A DNA stretch of 64,000 nucleotides from Leishmania donovani (Eukaryota > Euglenozoa > Kinetoplastea > Trypanosomatida > Trypanosomatidae). Both the position numbers and the translations under genes were made by a program. The notes beneath the pieces are model-generated. The model was not told where the DNA came from. It ran no database searches and worked only from the letters and a program-made list of their open reading frames with translations. Shown one piece after another: positions 1-9,646 of the stretch (position 1 is its first letter; every line of letters starts with the position of its first letter). The stretch is from NCBI RefSeq assembly GCF_000227135.1, contig NC_018259.1:1110805-1174804 (forward strand). The letters are read 5' to 3'.

Positions 1-2193
1 CGTCTCACCGAAAACGCGCAGGTCCATCACGATGAAGGAGTAGGTGCGGTACATCCACCACAGTAGCATCAGGCTAGTGAAGACGGTAAAGGTGAACATC
101 GGGCCGCCGTTCGTGCGGTCCATAAGGAAGACGTTGAAGGCAATGATGGAGAGCACACTAGGGAAATAGAGCACACCCGGTGCACTCGTCAAGATGCACA
201 GAATGACGGACACCGCGCAGCTGCCAAGCAGCACCGGCATGCGCCGCAGCAGATACTTGCCCTTCGTCACATCGCCGCCGCGGCTGTCGACGTCGAGGAG
301 CCACTTGATCTCGATGCCGACGTACACGGTGATGTAGAAGGCGATCAGCAACAGAATGGCGTTGAAAGGGAAGGCAACGCCCGAGAACAGGTACGAGTAG
401 CGCGAGTTGAGGAGGCGGTAGGCGCCCCAATGCACCCCAATGATAGAGACGATCGCCAACAGGGGAATGCGGAAGGCCGCGACGAGGTCAAGAAGCCCGA
501 GCGGGTCGTATTCGAGCTGCTGCAACAGCGAGTAGGTCTCTTCCGATGGCGACGCCAGGAACCAGAGGCTGTGCAGTGGCGAAATGCAGAAGTAAGCGAT
601 GCCGCCGCAGACAAGGCCGACCGAGTTGAGCATGTTCGCAACCGCGTGGTCTACCCAGTTGCTCTGGAAGGCGTTGTACACGGCGACAGGGAGGAGCAAA
701 ACAAGGCAGCTGAAGACGAGCGCCTCCACCTGCTCATTCAATTGCATTGGCGCGCCGCAGGTAGACGAGGTGGAGTCGACAGACGCCGCGTCATCAACGC
801 CGCCGGCGCCGTCGCCGTCGCCACCCGCGTGCGCACCTTTCGCCTGGCCATCCCCGTCATCGGCGACCCTCCCTCTCGCGTGGGCCCCGGCATCCCTCAT
901 GGCATCAGACTGCAGGTGCTGCTGCTGCTGACCTGGCTGCACCGACGTCGCCGCGGCGCCAGCAGCACGCTCTGGGGACACCAGCACGAGAAAGCTGCTT
1001 TTGAGGGGGCAGTAGAAGAAGTGGTGCAGCGTGCACAGAACAACAAAGAAGAAAAACGGCGCGCGGCGGGAGCCGACGAGGCCGGTGATCGTCGTCAGCA
1101 GCGGCGGCAGGCAGAGCACAGGGCCAACCGCGAACACAAATCTCTCCAGCGCGCACAGGACATTCGGAAACGTCTCCTGCACCCAGCGAAAGTGCTGGAT
1201 TGCGGCCGCCACCACAACCATGAGAACGCCGCCCAAGTCCGCAATCATCAACATGGGGCCGAACGACGTGGCCGCCGCGTGAATGTTAGAGATGAGAAGC
1301 GTCGCCGAGAACACGCCGGCAGTGCCGAGCAGAACTAAGACGGTGGTACGGTGGTAGCCCAGATAGTCGGAAATGTACAGCAGCACCACCCCGCAAAGCA
1401 GCGTCGTGAAGGCGAAGGTGGACATGAGAGGAAGGACGCCAAACAGCGTGGAGAAGAGGAGGACCACGAGCCTCTTCACATGGCAGGGTGAGCCGATCAG
1501 GAACTCTACGTGCTGCCGCTGGGACGCGTGAGAGAACGTAAATGACGCCGTGCCGCCCCTCGCGGCGGCCCCACCTGCAGTCGGCAGATACCGAGCAGCG
1601 TTCTCTCGCGCGTAACCGTCGTCGTCTTGACCCTCGTGGCCGCGGCGCGCCGACTGCTGGAACCTACCGTGCAGCGGCTCGTGCCGCCTCTCCGTCTCCC
1701 GCTTTAGCTGCGTTTGCAACCAGTGCTGCGAGGTGGCCGCGATGGCCTCGCCCACAACCTCCTCACGCGCCGCCTCGCGCGGAATGTACGCGTTGGGGTT
1801 CCGCTGGTGGTGAGGCGGTGGCGGCGGCAGCGTCGGCGCCACCTGCTTCTGCTCCGAATACCCGCCGTGCTCAGGATAGGCTGGTGGCGGGCTAGTCATT
1901 GCCGCGGAGCCGTACGAACCGAACGGCGTCAGTGACGATGCCGCCGTGGCAGCATGGTTACCGAGGTTACCCCCGTTCGTGTCGCCCGTAGACATGGGGA
2001 ACGACGGCGGGTAGCCATGCTGGGGCTGCCTCGAATACGGAGCCGGTGGATAAGACAGGTACGCCGTGTTTGCAGCTTGGGGGCTGGTTGAATGGGTGAC
2101 AGTCGGCAGACTAACTCGGCTGTGAGGCGGGTGCTCCGCTGTAGCGCCCCCAAGCGAGGGAATCGGAACGGCGGGCCCTGTTGAATGAGACAT
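1..2193 (-). CDS. Multi-pass membrane protein, unknown function (3' end outside window)
   Basis: The frame is open from the ATG at 2193 to the left edge with no stop, giving 731 codons of a protein whose C-terminus is missing. Residues 1-230 are hydrophilic and rich in proline, serine and histidine, with a YPPAP-type stretch and paired basic residues, so they are probably a cytosolic disordered tail. From about residue 234 at least ten hydrophobic segments follow. They are interrupted near residues 410-470 by a low-complexity Gly/Asp/Ala linker containing a run of Gln. This topology suggests a polytopic integral membrane protein, but I recognise no transporter or channel signature. A polypyrimidine run on the sense strand lies upstream (about 2275-2360). 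Function is unassigned; conserved trypanosomatid membrane protein is the safest label. Confidence 0.8.
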   Translation of the reverse strand, partial: MSHSTGPAVPIPSLGGATAEHPPHSRVSLPTVTHSTSPQAANTAYLSYPPAPYSRQPQHGYPPSFPMSTGDTNGGNLGNHAATAASSLTPFGSYGSAAMTSPPPAYPEHGGYSEQKQVAPTLPPPPPHHQRNPNAYIPREAAREEVVGEAIAATSQHWLQTQLKRETERRHEPLHGRFQQSARRGHEGQDDDGYARENAARYLPTAGGAAARGGTASFTFSHASQRQHVEFLIGSPCHVKRLVVLLFSTLFGVLPLMSTFAFTTLLCGVVLLYISDYLGYHRTTVLVLLGTAGVFSATLLISNIHAAATSFGPMLMIADLGGVLMVVVAAAIQHFRWVQETFPNVLCALERFVFAVGPVLCLPPLLTTITGLVGSRRAPFFFFVVLCTLHHFFYCPLKSSFLVLVSPERAAGAAATSVQPGQQQQHLQSDAMRDAGAHARGRVADDGDGQAKGAHAGGDGDGAGGVDDAASVDSTSSTCGAPMQLNEQVEALVFSCLVLLLPVAVYNAFQSNWVDHAVANMLNSVGLVCGGIAYFCISPLHSLWFLASPSEETYSLLQQLEYDPLGLLDLVAAFRIPLLAIVSIIGVHWGAYRLLNSRYSYLFSGVAFPFNAILLLIAFYITVYVGIEIKWLLDVDSRGGDVTKGKYLLRRMPVLLGSCAVSVILCILTSAPGVLYFPSVLSIIAFNVFLMDRTNGGPMFTFTVFTSLMLLWWMYRTYSFIVMDLRVFGET

Positions 2194-3877
2194 GGCGGGC
2201 GTTTGAGAAAGTGAGAGGGGGAGAACGCTGCAACCGCAGACTCAAGCGCGCGCGCGTTGCCACGAGGAAAAGCGAGTGGGGGGGAGGAGGACAATGAAAA
2301 GGTAAAACGAGGCCGCAAAAAGACGGAAGAGTAACGAATAAGCGAACAAACAAAAAGGGCTTGAGGAGGGCGCGCACCCTGCAAACGCAAACTGCACACG
2401 CAGGCGCGTGTGCAACGCCCACGAACACGGGGGGAGGGGGGCGGGGTACGGCACGGGGGAGAGAGCGGCGAATCGGTTGGTGCGCCTGGACCGCCCCCTT
2501 GGATTGTTTCTTCTTTTTGTACAAAGACTGGAGTCGTTGGGCAGGGGGGGAAGGGAGAGGAGGGGCGCAAAAGGAAAGTGTTGTGACGCACAGGCGCCCC
2601 ATGCAAACGAGAAGGTGGGCGTGTGCGTATTTGGGCATATATATATATATAGCCATGAAGGTGTGAGTGTGTGTGCACGTTGCGCGAGGTGGTCGGAAGG
2701 AATGGGCGAGCGTAGGTGCGCATTACGGAAGCGCGATAGAGAAGAGAGTGCAAGCGTGAATAACGGCGGAGGGGGAGGGGGATGCGAAAGCAGCGGAGAG
2801 TGTCGCGTGTATTCACAGAGAGGACACTGCCATAGTCGCGGAAGAGGGCACCCGCGCAAAAGAGGAGACCGCCGTTGCGGTTCGAGCACCTCGAAACTGG
2901 AGAGAGAAAGAGATGGGGGGGGCCGAGAGACGACGGCATTGTCTCTCTTCTACGGAGGTGCGCTCATCCACGTATCGCTTAACCGTCCATGTAGACAAGC
3001 ACACGCGCACAGGCAAAAGTGGTGTGGCACCGCGTCTTTCGCCTTTTCAGTCAAAGAGCCACGGTGAGGTGGGGCATTTTGGCTATTGTGGTTTGCCTTA
3101 GAAGAGATATACACGCACGTGCTGCACCCCTTCTGTGCGTCGCCGTTTGCGACCACCGAGAAGGGGCGCAAGAGGCCGCTGGTCTGATTGTGTCCTCTTC
3201 GCTTCGACATGCTCCCAACTCTCGAGGAGAGGCAGGTGCACAGCCGCACCGACGCACACTGGCACACGTGCACTTCCCCTCCCCCATGGACGAAACAAGA
3301 CAGAGATAGAGAGAGTCGCATTCGTGAGCACACATCCTACAACACCACACGATGAGAGCACTCTGCGACGGGAAAACGCGCACGCGAAACCCACGAGAGA
3401 GGAGAGAGAAAAGGGGGTGAGGATGAGCAGAGCGCCTTACACGAGTAAAGAGAAAACAACACAAGCGCGCACGCTAGACAAGTCCTTCGCACACAGGCGA
3501 GCATCGTCAGAAGGAGAGAAAAAAACACAGATATACACACGCAAGCAAGAGGAAAAGAGATGCGAGAAGCAGAGAGAGGGAGGGCAGGTGTAAACAAGAG
3601 CATGTGCAAGTGCGCACGCTTTCGCACAGATCACACGCAAACGCCAACACGCACGTGCATGGCGTTGCGTCCGATACAGAAAACGTTGTCTGCGTGCAAG
3701 CATGTCCAGGGGTGCATGCCTCGCCACCCTCCTCCTCAAGCCTTCGCTTCCATCTTTTCCTTGCCTTCGCCCTCCTCACCTGTGCTTGTTAACATTATGC
3801 ACTTGATTGACGCCAGAGCAACAGCAACCCGCAGCACCGACTTTCAAAGCTGGAACGATGAACGCGCCCGAAAAGTG
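2194..3877. other. Intergenic region, no gene seen
   Basis: The 3' flank of the RBM28/Nop4-like gene plus the 5' leader of the membrane-protein gene. The + strand is purine-rich, so the transcribed strand is pyrimidine-rich. It contains an AT tract (2637-2651). The open frames here are low-complexity translations of Ser/Leu/Pro/Cys/Val-rich tracts and are not convincing genes. Confidence 0.7.
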
Positions 3878-5224
3878 CTATCTGCTTTTCTTTGCGTTAG
3901 ACGACACGGCAGACGCGCGGCCGTCGCACAACCCGCGAGCCAAGCGTGCGCGCTTCAGCTCCTTCATGCGCTGGAGCTTCTGCACTGCGCTCATGCTCTC
4001 GATAGCGAAGGAGACCATAAGTCGCCGCTGATCGCCGAATACCGTCGGGTTGTTGTTCAGCATGCGGAGTGTGTTGAGAGCTACGTTGTGGTTCACAAAC
4101 TCAATGAAGCCGTACCCGCGCGAGACGCCAGCCGTGTCCTTTAGCAGCTTCACATTGCGGATGGGGCCGTACTTGCCCCATTTATCTTTTTCTGTGTCCT
4201 CGGGATGCTTCTTCAGGTATGCTCGCGCCTGCTCAGCAAAGAGGCGGCGCATGTCATTCTCTGACATTGTGCGCGGCAGATTGCGCACACTAAGACGGGT
4301 CTTGCTAACAAAGTAGTTGCTGTTAGTCAGCTGCTGCTTACGCGCGGCATAGTCGTCCTCGATCATCTGCAGGTAGCGCGGGTGCAGACCCTTCGCTGCG
4401 GCGGAGCCCGGCACCACCAAACCCTCCTGCAAGAGGTACAAGTTACGCGGATCGTCTGCTGCCACCTTAGTGCGCTTCTTCTTCTTCTGCTGTGCACTCA
4501 CCGCCTCCTGAGTGTCCGATCTCGACAGCACGCGCAGCACCGTGAACCTGGTGTCGCGCATCGTGAGAAACGGGTCACGTACAACGAAGGAGTCGGTGCG
4601 CATCTTATGCATGAGCCGCTTTGCTTGGTGATGAGAAAGGCTCTCGGTCTGCGCCTTCATGTCCTCTCGTCCTACCGCCGACAACTCACGCGCGTTCTGC
4701 TGGGCGTAGTCAAATATCTTGCCCGCCAGCTCCGCAGAGCCGCAGTGCACGAAGCCGGTACCGGAGAGCGTCTTGCTCGCACGGTTGCGCACCAGCAGCA
4801 CACGCTTGACGGCGCTGAAGTGGGTTTTGAAGTACGTCATCAGCTCCTCCTCACTCGTATCGAGTGGCAAGTTCTTGAGAAACAACTGCGTCTCGAGCGG
4901 GTCGCGCTGATTCAGCCGCTCCTCCTTCTCTTCGTCGACATCGCTTTGCACCTCGCCGTCCTCGTCCACGCCGTCGCGCTTGAAATTGAAAGTGTTCTCC
5001 TCGTCATCGCAGTCATCCTCACCGCTGCGGGCGCGCTTGCGGCTATCCTTCTTCCTGTCCTTCAGTGTGTTGGCCCCGCCCGTGTACACCTTCGCAAGCG
5101 CCGTCTTCCAGCTCGGCTTCTTCTTCTGCAGCTTGGTGCGTATCTGCTTGCGAATGCGCTGCTGCGCCTTCTTTTTGCGCAGGGATGACGGTGTCGCCTT
5201 GCGCTTCACTGTGCCCTTGGCCAT
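3878..5224 (-). CDS. NOP4: Nucleolar RNA-binding protein, RBM28/Nop4-like (two RRMs)
   Basis: A 448-residue protein with a very basic N-terminus (residues 1-70) and an acidic stretch (66-105). Two RNA recognition motifs follow. RRM1 spans about 112-200, with RNP2 LFLKNL and RNP1 GTGFVHC. RRM2 spans about 309-408, with LSVRNL and RGYGFIEF. The linker between them holds DPRNLYLLQEGLV and, just before RRM2, FVSKTRL. This is the pattern of the C-terminal half of human RBM28 and yeast Nop4, which act in 60S ribosomal subunit assembly in the nucleolus. The protein is shorter than those relatives (roughly 700 residues) and lacks their first two RRMs. The family call rests on motif recognition; nucleolar location is inferred. 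Confidence 0.78.
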   Translation of the reverse strand: MAKGTVKRKATPSSLRKKKAQQRIRKQIRTKLQKKKPSWKTALAKVYTGGANTLKDRKKDSRKRARSGEDDCDDEENTFNFKRDGVDEDGEVQSDVDEEKEERLNQRDPLETQLFLKNLPLDTSEEELMTYFKTHFSAVKRVLLVRNRASKTLSGTGFVHCGSAELAGKIFDYAQQNARELSAVGREDMKAQTESLSHHQAKRLMHKMRTDSFVVRDPFLTMRDTRFTVLRVLSRSDTQEAVSAQQKKKKRTKVAADDPRNLYLLQEGLVVPGSAAAKGLHPRYLQMIEDDYAARKQQLTNSNYFVSKTRLSVRNLPRTMSENDMRRLFAEQARAYLKKHPEDTEKDKWGKYGPIRNVKLLKDTAGVSRGYGFIEFVNHNVALNTLRMLNNNPTVFGDQRRLMVSFAIESMSAVQKLQRMKELKRARLARGLCDGRASAVSSNAKKSR

Positions 5225-5244
5225 TGCCTACCGTCGGTATTGTT

Positions 5245-5275
5245 CTGTGGGTATGTGGAGGGAGGAGAGGCAGAT
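5245..5275 (-). promoter_or_regulatory. Candidate trans-splice acceptor for the RBM28/Nop4-like gene
   Basis: On the minus strand a C/T-rich run (5255-5275) is followed by CACAG, with the AG at 5246-5245, about 20 bases before the ATG. This is the usual arrangement of a spliced-leader addition site. No transcript data are available here. Confidence 0.4.
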
Positions 5276-6770
5276 TCCGTTACGGTCTGCGAAAGGAGAC
5301 CGGCACGTGTCGATGAGAGGCCACGGGTTTCGAAAGACGCACAATGTGTCGGCGGAAGTGTAAGACGAGGCCAGCGGTGACACGCGCACGCACACACACG
5401 CACACACACGCACACACACCAAAGTGAAATATGTTTCCTTCATGTAGAGAAGGCGGAGAGAGAGAAGGAGAGACAGAGACAGAGAGGCGCGCGTGTGTGT
5501 GCACGCCGTGCACCGGCCGAACGCGAGGGAATGGGCGGTGTACAGGAACGAAGGCGAAGAGGCGGCACCGGAGCGGGACGTAACGAGTGAACAGCGAGAG
5601 AGGGAGGGATTTAGACGTCCACAGACATGCACGTGCACCATACCGTATACGCACACATTGGTACGTGTACGAAGAAGTAGCAGTGGAGGGGAGACGGCAT
5701 CGACGCCGTCGGTGCCTTCAGACCGCACACGTCGTGCCAAAAAAAAAAAACCCTCCGTAAGCACTCGCAAAGAGTGCTGCGTAGCGGGTGTTCAGGTGTG
5801 TGCCATATTTCCTGCTCGCCTTCACCGCAGATGGACGGCGAGCGGAATCGAGGCAGACCCACTGCACACACGCAGCGAGAGAGAGTGAGCGCCACTGAGA
5901 TGATGAGGACATGCAAGATGAGGGAGAGGCACCAGGCCCACTCGGCACTGCACGCAAGACGCCGTTGCAGGGCATCCTTATCGTTACCCTCGTCCGTCTC
6001 CTCGTCGCTTCCCCATCACCACCGCCACACCGCCCCTCACCTCGTGTCTCCGTTAATAAGTACTTTCGATTCAACACCTGTTGGGCCCTCTACGACATAC
6101 GCAGGCGCCAGCCACGCACATTAACTCGACAAACAAAACGGAAACCAAAAACGAAATAGAAAGGGAGATGATAAGGGCAGCAGGGGGACAAGCTGGCACA
6201 GCCGTGCGTGCCACCTCTCTTCCGCTTTCCTCCTCATCATCTCCCTTTCTCTCCTTCCAGCATACCGCTGTGCTTGTTTAGCATGTAGACAACAAGAGTG
6301 AGGCACGCAAGAGAAAGGGAAAAGGCACGAGACGATGTGTTGGCACCGGAGGAAAGGTTCACGGATGCTGGTGAGACGGTGATGTGAGACAGGGCGGGTG
6401 ATAACAGAAGGGAGGTGGAGAGCTAGCTGGCACCTCGGGCATCCCTTGTCGAGTTTGTGTGTGTGTGTGTGTGTCAACGTCTTCCAAGGCTCGCCCCGGA
6501 GCAACGCACCTTCGCATTCGCTGTCAAGCGGCCGTATATGTCTTCCGTCTTCTCGCCCCTCCCCCTCCTGCCCAGTCCCTAACGACCTCTGTCCACTTTC
6601 AAACCACATACCACCTGCGGGCACCTCGTCTTCCCAGCCTCCGTTCTCTGCCAGCCGCACACACGCACACGGCTACAAACATCTTCTGCACATCACCACA
6701 CAGGCGCACGCGTATCTGAATCGGACCCAACAGACACGAATGCGACACGCAGCACGACAGCGCGCCTTCT
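5276..6770. other. Intergenic region, no gene seen
   Basis: 3' flank of RPN7 and upstream part of the RBM28/Nop4-like leader. It contains interrupted CA repeats (about 5386-5420), a run of 12 A (5739-5750, T on the transcribed strand) and a GT tract (6456-6474). No coding signal was seen on either strand. Confidence 0.7.
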
Positions 6771-7997
6771 CTACATGTCCACCAGACGAGAGAGCTTCTG
6801 AATGCGGTTCAGTAGCAGGTCGCCGCTCTTCACAATGCGATGGTAGTCGAAGTTCGTTGTGTCGCCGCGGTATGTCTCGACACTGCCGTCGACGCGGTCC
6901 ACTTTGCACGCGATACGCTCGTTGGAGATCAGCGTGCACAACATGCTGTCCAGCGCCGGCACCGGAATACCGAAGGCCGCACCCATCGACTCCAGCGTGA
7001 CACTGCTGTATGAATCCAGGAACTGCGTGAAGACGAGCACCCGCATCTCGCGGAAGAAGTAGCTGACGTGCGGAGAGAGGTAGACGACCTTGCGCAGATG
7101 CTGGCACACCACCTCCAGATTGGGGAACACCTTGTTGTATTGACAGTCGTAGATCGAGTTCACCAACTCCCGCACATCGTCGACGCCGGTGCGGTTAACC
7201 TCGGGGCTATACACGATACGCTTGCGCAGCTCCGGTCGGCTGAGGACCGGGAGGCTTGCGACTACGGTAATGAAAACGAAGTCCTGAAACGTCAGAAGCT
7301 CGCCAGCCGCAAACGTCGTGATGGAGTCGAGCAGCAGCGCGGACCCACGCTGGAAGTCGCGAATAAACACGTGATAGATGCCCTCGTACACACGCAGGCG
7401 GTTGCGGCGCTCCCAGTCGCCGTCTTTCATGAGACGATGTGCGTCCGTGATTCCCTTGGCGGCAATGTCGTTGTCGGAAAAGGCAATGCCGAGACGAATG
7501 CGCTGGAAGTACAGGTCCAGCTTCGGGCCTGTCGCGAGCGTCTTGGCGGCGCACTCCTCGTTCGTCTTCATGCACATCTCGAGGTCTCCAATGCGGGCGT
7601 AGTGATCGCACTTGGCCTGTAGCACATCGCGCACCTCCGTGTCGCCGAGGTTGTCGACCGCATCCCTCAGCCGCGCGTCGAAGGCGGCCACCTTCTTGGC
7701 GTTGATGGCGTCCATCTCTGCCAACTTCGACTCATCGAGCGGGACCCCGAGAGCCTCGCAGACTAAGCGGATGTAGGGCGCCATGTTGTGCTTCTCCATC
7801 TCCTCCATCATCGCCGCCTTGGCCGTCTCTCGCTCCTCGGAGGAGCTCCACGGCGAAGTCAGCGTGTGACGGATATACAGCAGCGTGAGCAACGGGTCTA
7901 CCGGGATGTCGGCATCGTCCAACTCCGGCGCGGGCTTCTCCTCCTCATTCTTGTGGAGGTCCTCCTCGATATTACGCGGCGGTGGCGGGGACGACAT
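6771..7997 (-). CDS. RPN7: 26S proteasome regulatory subunit RPN7 (PSMD6)
   Basis: A 408-residue protein, close to the usual size of RPN7 (389 in human). RPN7 is a scaffold subunit of the 19S lid that helps position the deubiquitinase RPN11. The N-terminal third is acidic and helical. Residues from about 100 onward form helical repeats of the TPR-like kind, including the lid-type segment DNLGDTEVRDVLQAKCDHYA. The C-terminal part (about 215-380) matches a PCI domain and ends in a short helix (LLNRIQKLSRLVDM). The open frame extends eight codons upstream to a GTG at 8021, but the first ATG is at 7997, so I start there. It acts in ubiquitin-dependent protein degradation in cytosol and nucleus. 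Confidence 0.9.
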   Translation of the reverse strand: MSSPPPPRNIEEDLHKNEEEKPAPELDDADIPVDPLLTLLYIRHTLTSPWSSSEERETAKAAMMEEMEKHNMAPYIRLVCEALGVPLDESKLAEMDAINAKKVAAFDARLRDAVDNLGDTEVRDVLQAKCDHYARIGDLEMCMKTNEECAAKTLATGPKLDLYFQRIRLGIAFSDNDIAAKGITDAHRLMKDGDWERRNRLRVYEGIYHVFIRDFQRGSALLLDSITTFAAGELLTFQDFVFITVVASLPVLSRPELRKRIVYSPEVNRTGVDDVRELVNSIYDCQYNKVFPNLEVVCQHLRKVVYLSPHVSYFFREMRVLVFTQFLDSYSSVTLESMGAAFGIPVPALDSMLCTLISNERIACKVDRVDGSVETYRGDTTNFDYHRIVKSGDLLLNRIQKLSRLVDM

Positions 7998-9646
7998 TGA
8001 CGTGTTATCTTCTTTCGCCACGAAGCACTGTAACGGCAGTCTTTCAGTTTGGTGGCTGTCTGCGTAGATAGAGGACTGTGTGAAGAGCGAAAACCAGATA
8101 GCAACAGCTTCTTGGTCGAAAGCGCAACTGATCCCTTGGCCTGCGCACGCAATGTGCAGCGCGACAGAAGAAGCGAAAAAAAAAAAGGAAGTACTGTCGG
8201 TGCCTTCTCTCTACGGTGTACCTGTGAGAGCGGATACGGGGCGGTCCTGTGTGGGCGTCTGTCTGCCTGTCGGTGTTGCTGTTGTTGTGCGCGTAAGGGG
8301 CCGGTGGTAGAGTGGACCGTTGCTGGGCGCGCGGGTGAGTAGAGAGTGTATAGGCAAAGAAGCCGCGATAGGTCGATGCCAAATGAAACCAACGAAGGAA
8401 AGGGGAGAGGGCAATGAAACAGGCGCGCGTGTGTGTGCGTGTGGGTGGGTGGGTGGGGCAAGAAAGAGAGACAGAGAGGCAATGCAATAAAGCGTCACCA
8501 ATCACTATGTCGATTGCGGAGAGTATGAAGCAAAACAAAAGAGCGACGGAAGCGAAGAGCGCGAGGAGCGGGCGGCAGACAGCGAAGGATGTTGAAAAAG
8601 GGGGACGGAAACGGGGAGGTGGAGGGAGGAGGAAACGTCGAAATACGCACTAGCCGCTCTTGCTGCTCTTCTGTGTATGTTTATGCGATTGCCGGGCCCC
8701 TGCGCGCAAGAGGGAGATGTGTACCTGCACGCCGGAAAGGCACTGCACCAAACAGTTGCAGTACGCGTGCACCAACACAGAGGGGGAAGGCCTTAGGAAG
8801 CGCGAGACAGCGTTGCCATCTGGTTCTCCTCAAGGGTGGCCTCCGCCGCTGATGAGTTTGCTCGACAGCATTCCCTCTCCGTTTCGCCTCCTCATTCCTT
8901 CACCATCTCCTCTATGCGAGCACACAGATCACGTGAGATACGGTGAAGGTCGGCATAGAAGTGCGGACTGCACTTGGGGGTGGGGGTTTGCACTTCACGG
9001 AAAGCGGAGCTCTCGAGGAAGGGAGCGAGGACGCTGCGGTAAAGGAGGTGCGACAGTACATGGCGGGCCTGCCGTGCAGAATGGGCCCTCGATTTGACGA
9101 CTGAGCCAGCGAAAGCGAGAGAGAGTGCGAGTGGGGAAGCAGGCACCGAGAGGGGAGAAACCAGATGGCACGCAGATTATGCCACCCTATCCGACTCAGC
9201 AGCCAGCCTCCGCAAAGCACACACATACAGAGAGAGAGAGACAGAGACACACTCGCACGCTGCGCTCGCCCCTCCTCCTCCTCGGCTTGCACAGGCACAC
9301 GCACACACGCACGCACACACAGACACCCGTGCGAGTGCAAGGGAGAGGGGCGACAAGAAGCAGTTGGCAGTGGCTCTTCTTTGCGTTCTTCCTGTGTTTT
9401 GCTTTTTCGTGTTGGGGGCTAGTAGTCACTGCGGCGGTGCAAGCGCGCCGGTGTCTCTAGTAGACTGCAGTGAGACAGCGCACGCGATCAGCAGCAGCCG
9501 GTCTACACAGACGCCGGAAGAATACGCAAACAAACATATATACAAGCGCACATGCACCCACGAGAGATTATGAGTAGCAGCATGAGGCTGATGGCGAGGA
9601 CAGGATTCGGATACCCGATGGATACCACCCCTTTCATCTTCCTTTG
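7998..9646. other. Intergenic region, no gene seen
   Basis: 3' flank of the TFxP coiled-coil gene and the RPN7 leader. It includes GT-rich and GGGT-rich tracts (8425-8460) and CA/GA repeats (9218-9330). No gene-like open frame was found on either strand. Confidence 0.7.
8141..8192 (-). promoter_or_regulatory. Candidate trans-splice acceptor for RPN7
   Basis: On the minus strand a T-rich polypyrimidine tract (about 8166-8192, including 11 consecutive T) is followed by the first AG at 8142-8141. This would leave a 5' UTR of about 143 bases before the ATG at 7997. Prediction from sequence only. Confidence 0.35.

Noticed and set aside
430..1338. 302-codon + strand frame
   Set aside because: It is antisense to the multi-pass membrane gene and Arg-rich, as expected for a shadow of GC-rich coding DNA.
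6771..8021. RPN7 starting at 8021
   Set aside because: The codon at 8021 is GTG; the first in-frame ATG is at 7997 and gives a length closer to other RPN7 proteins.
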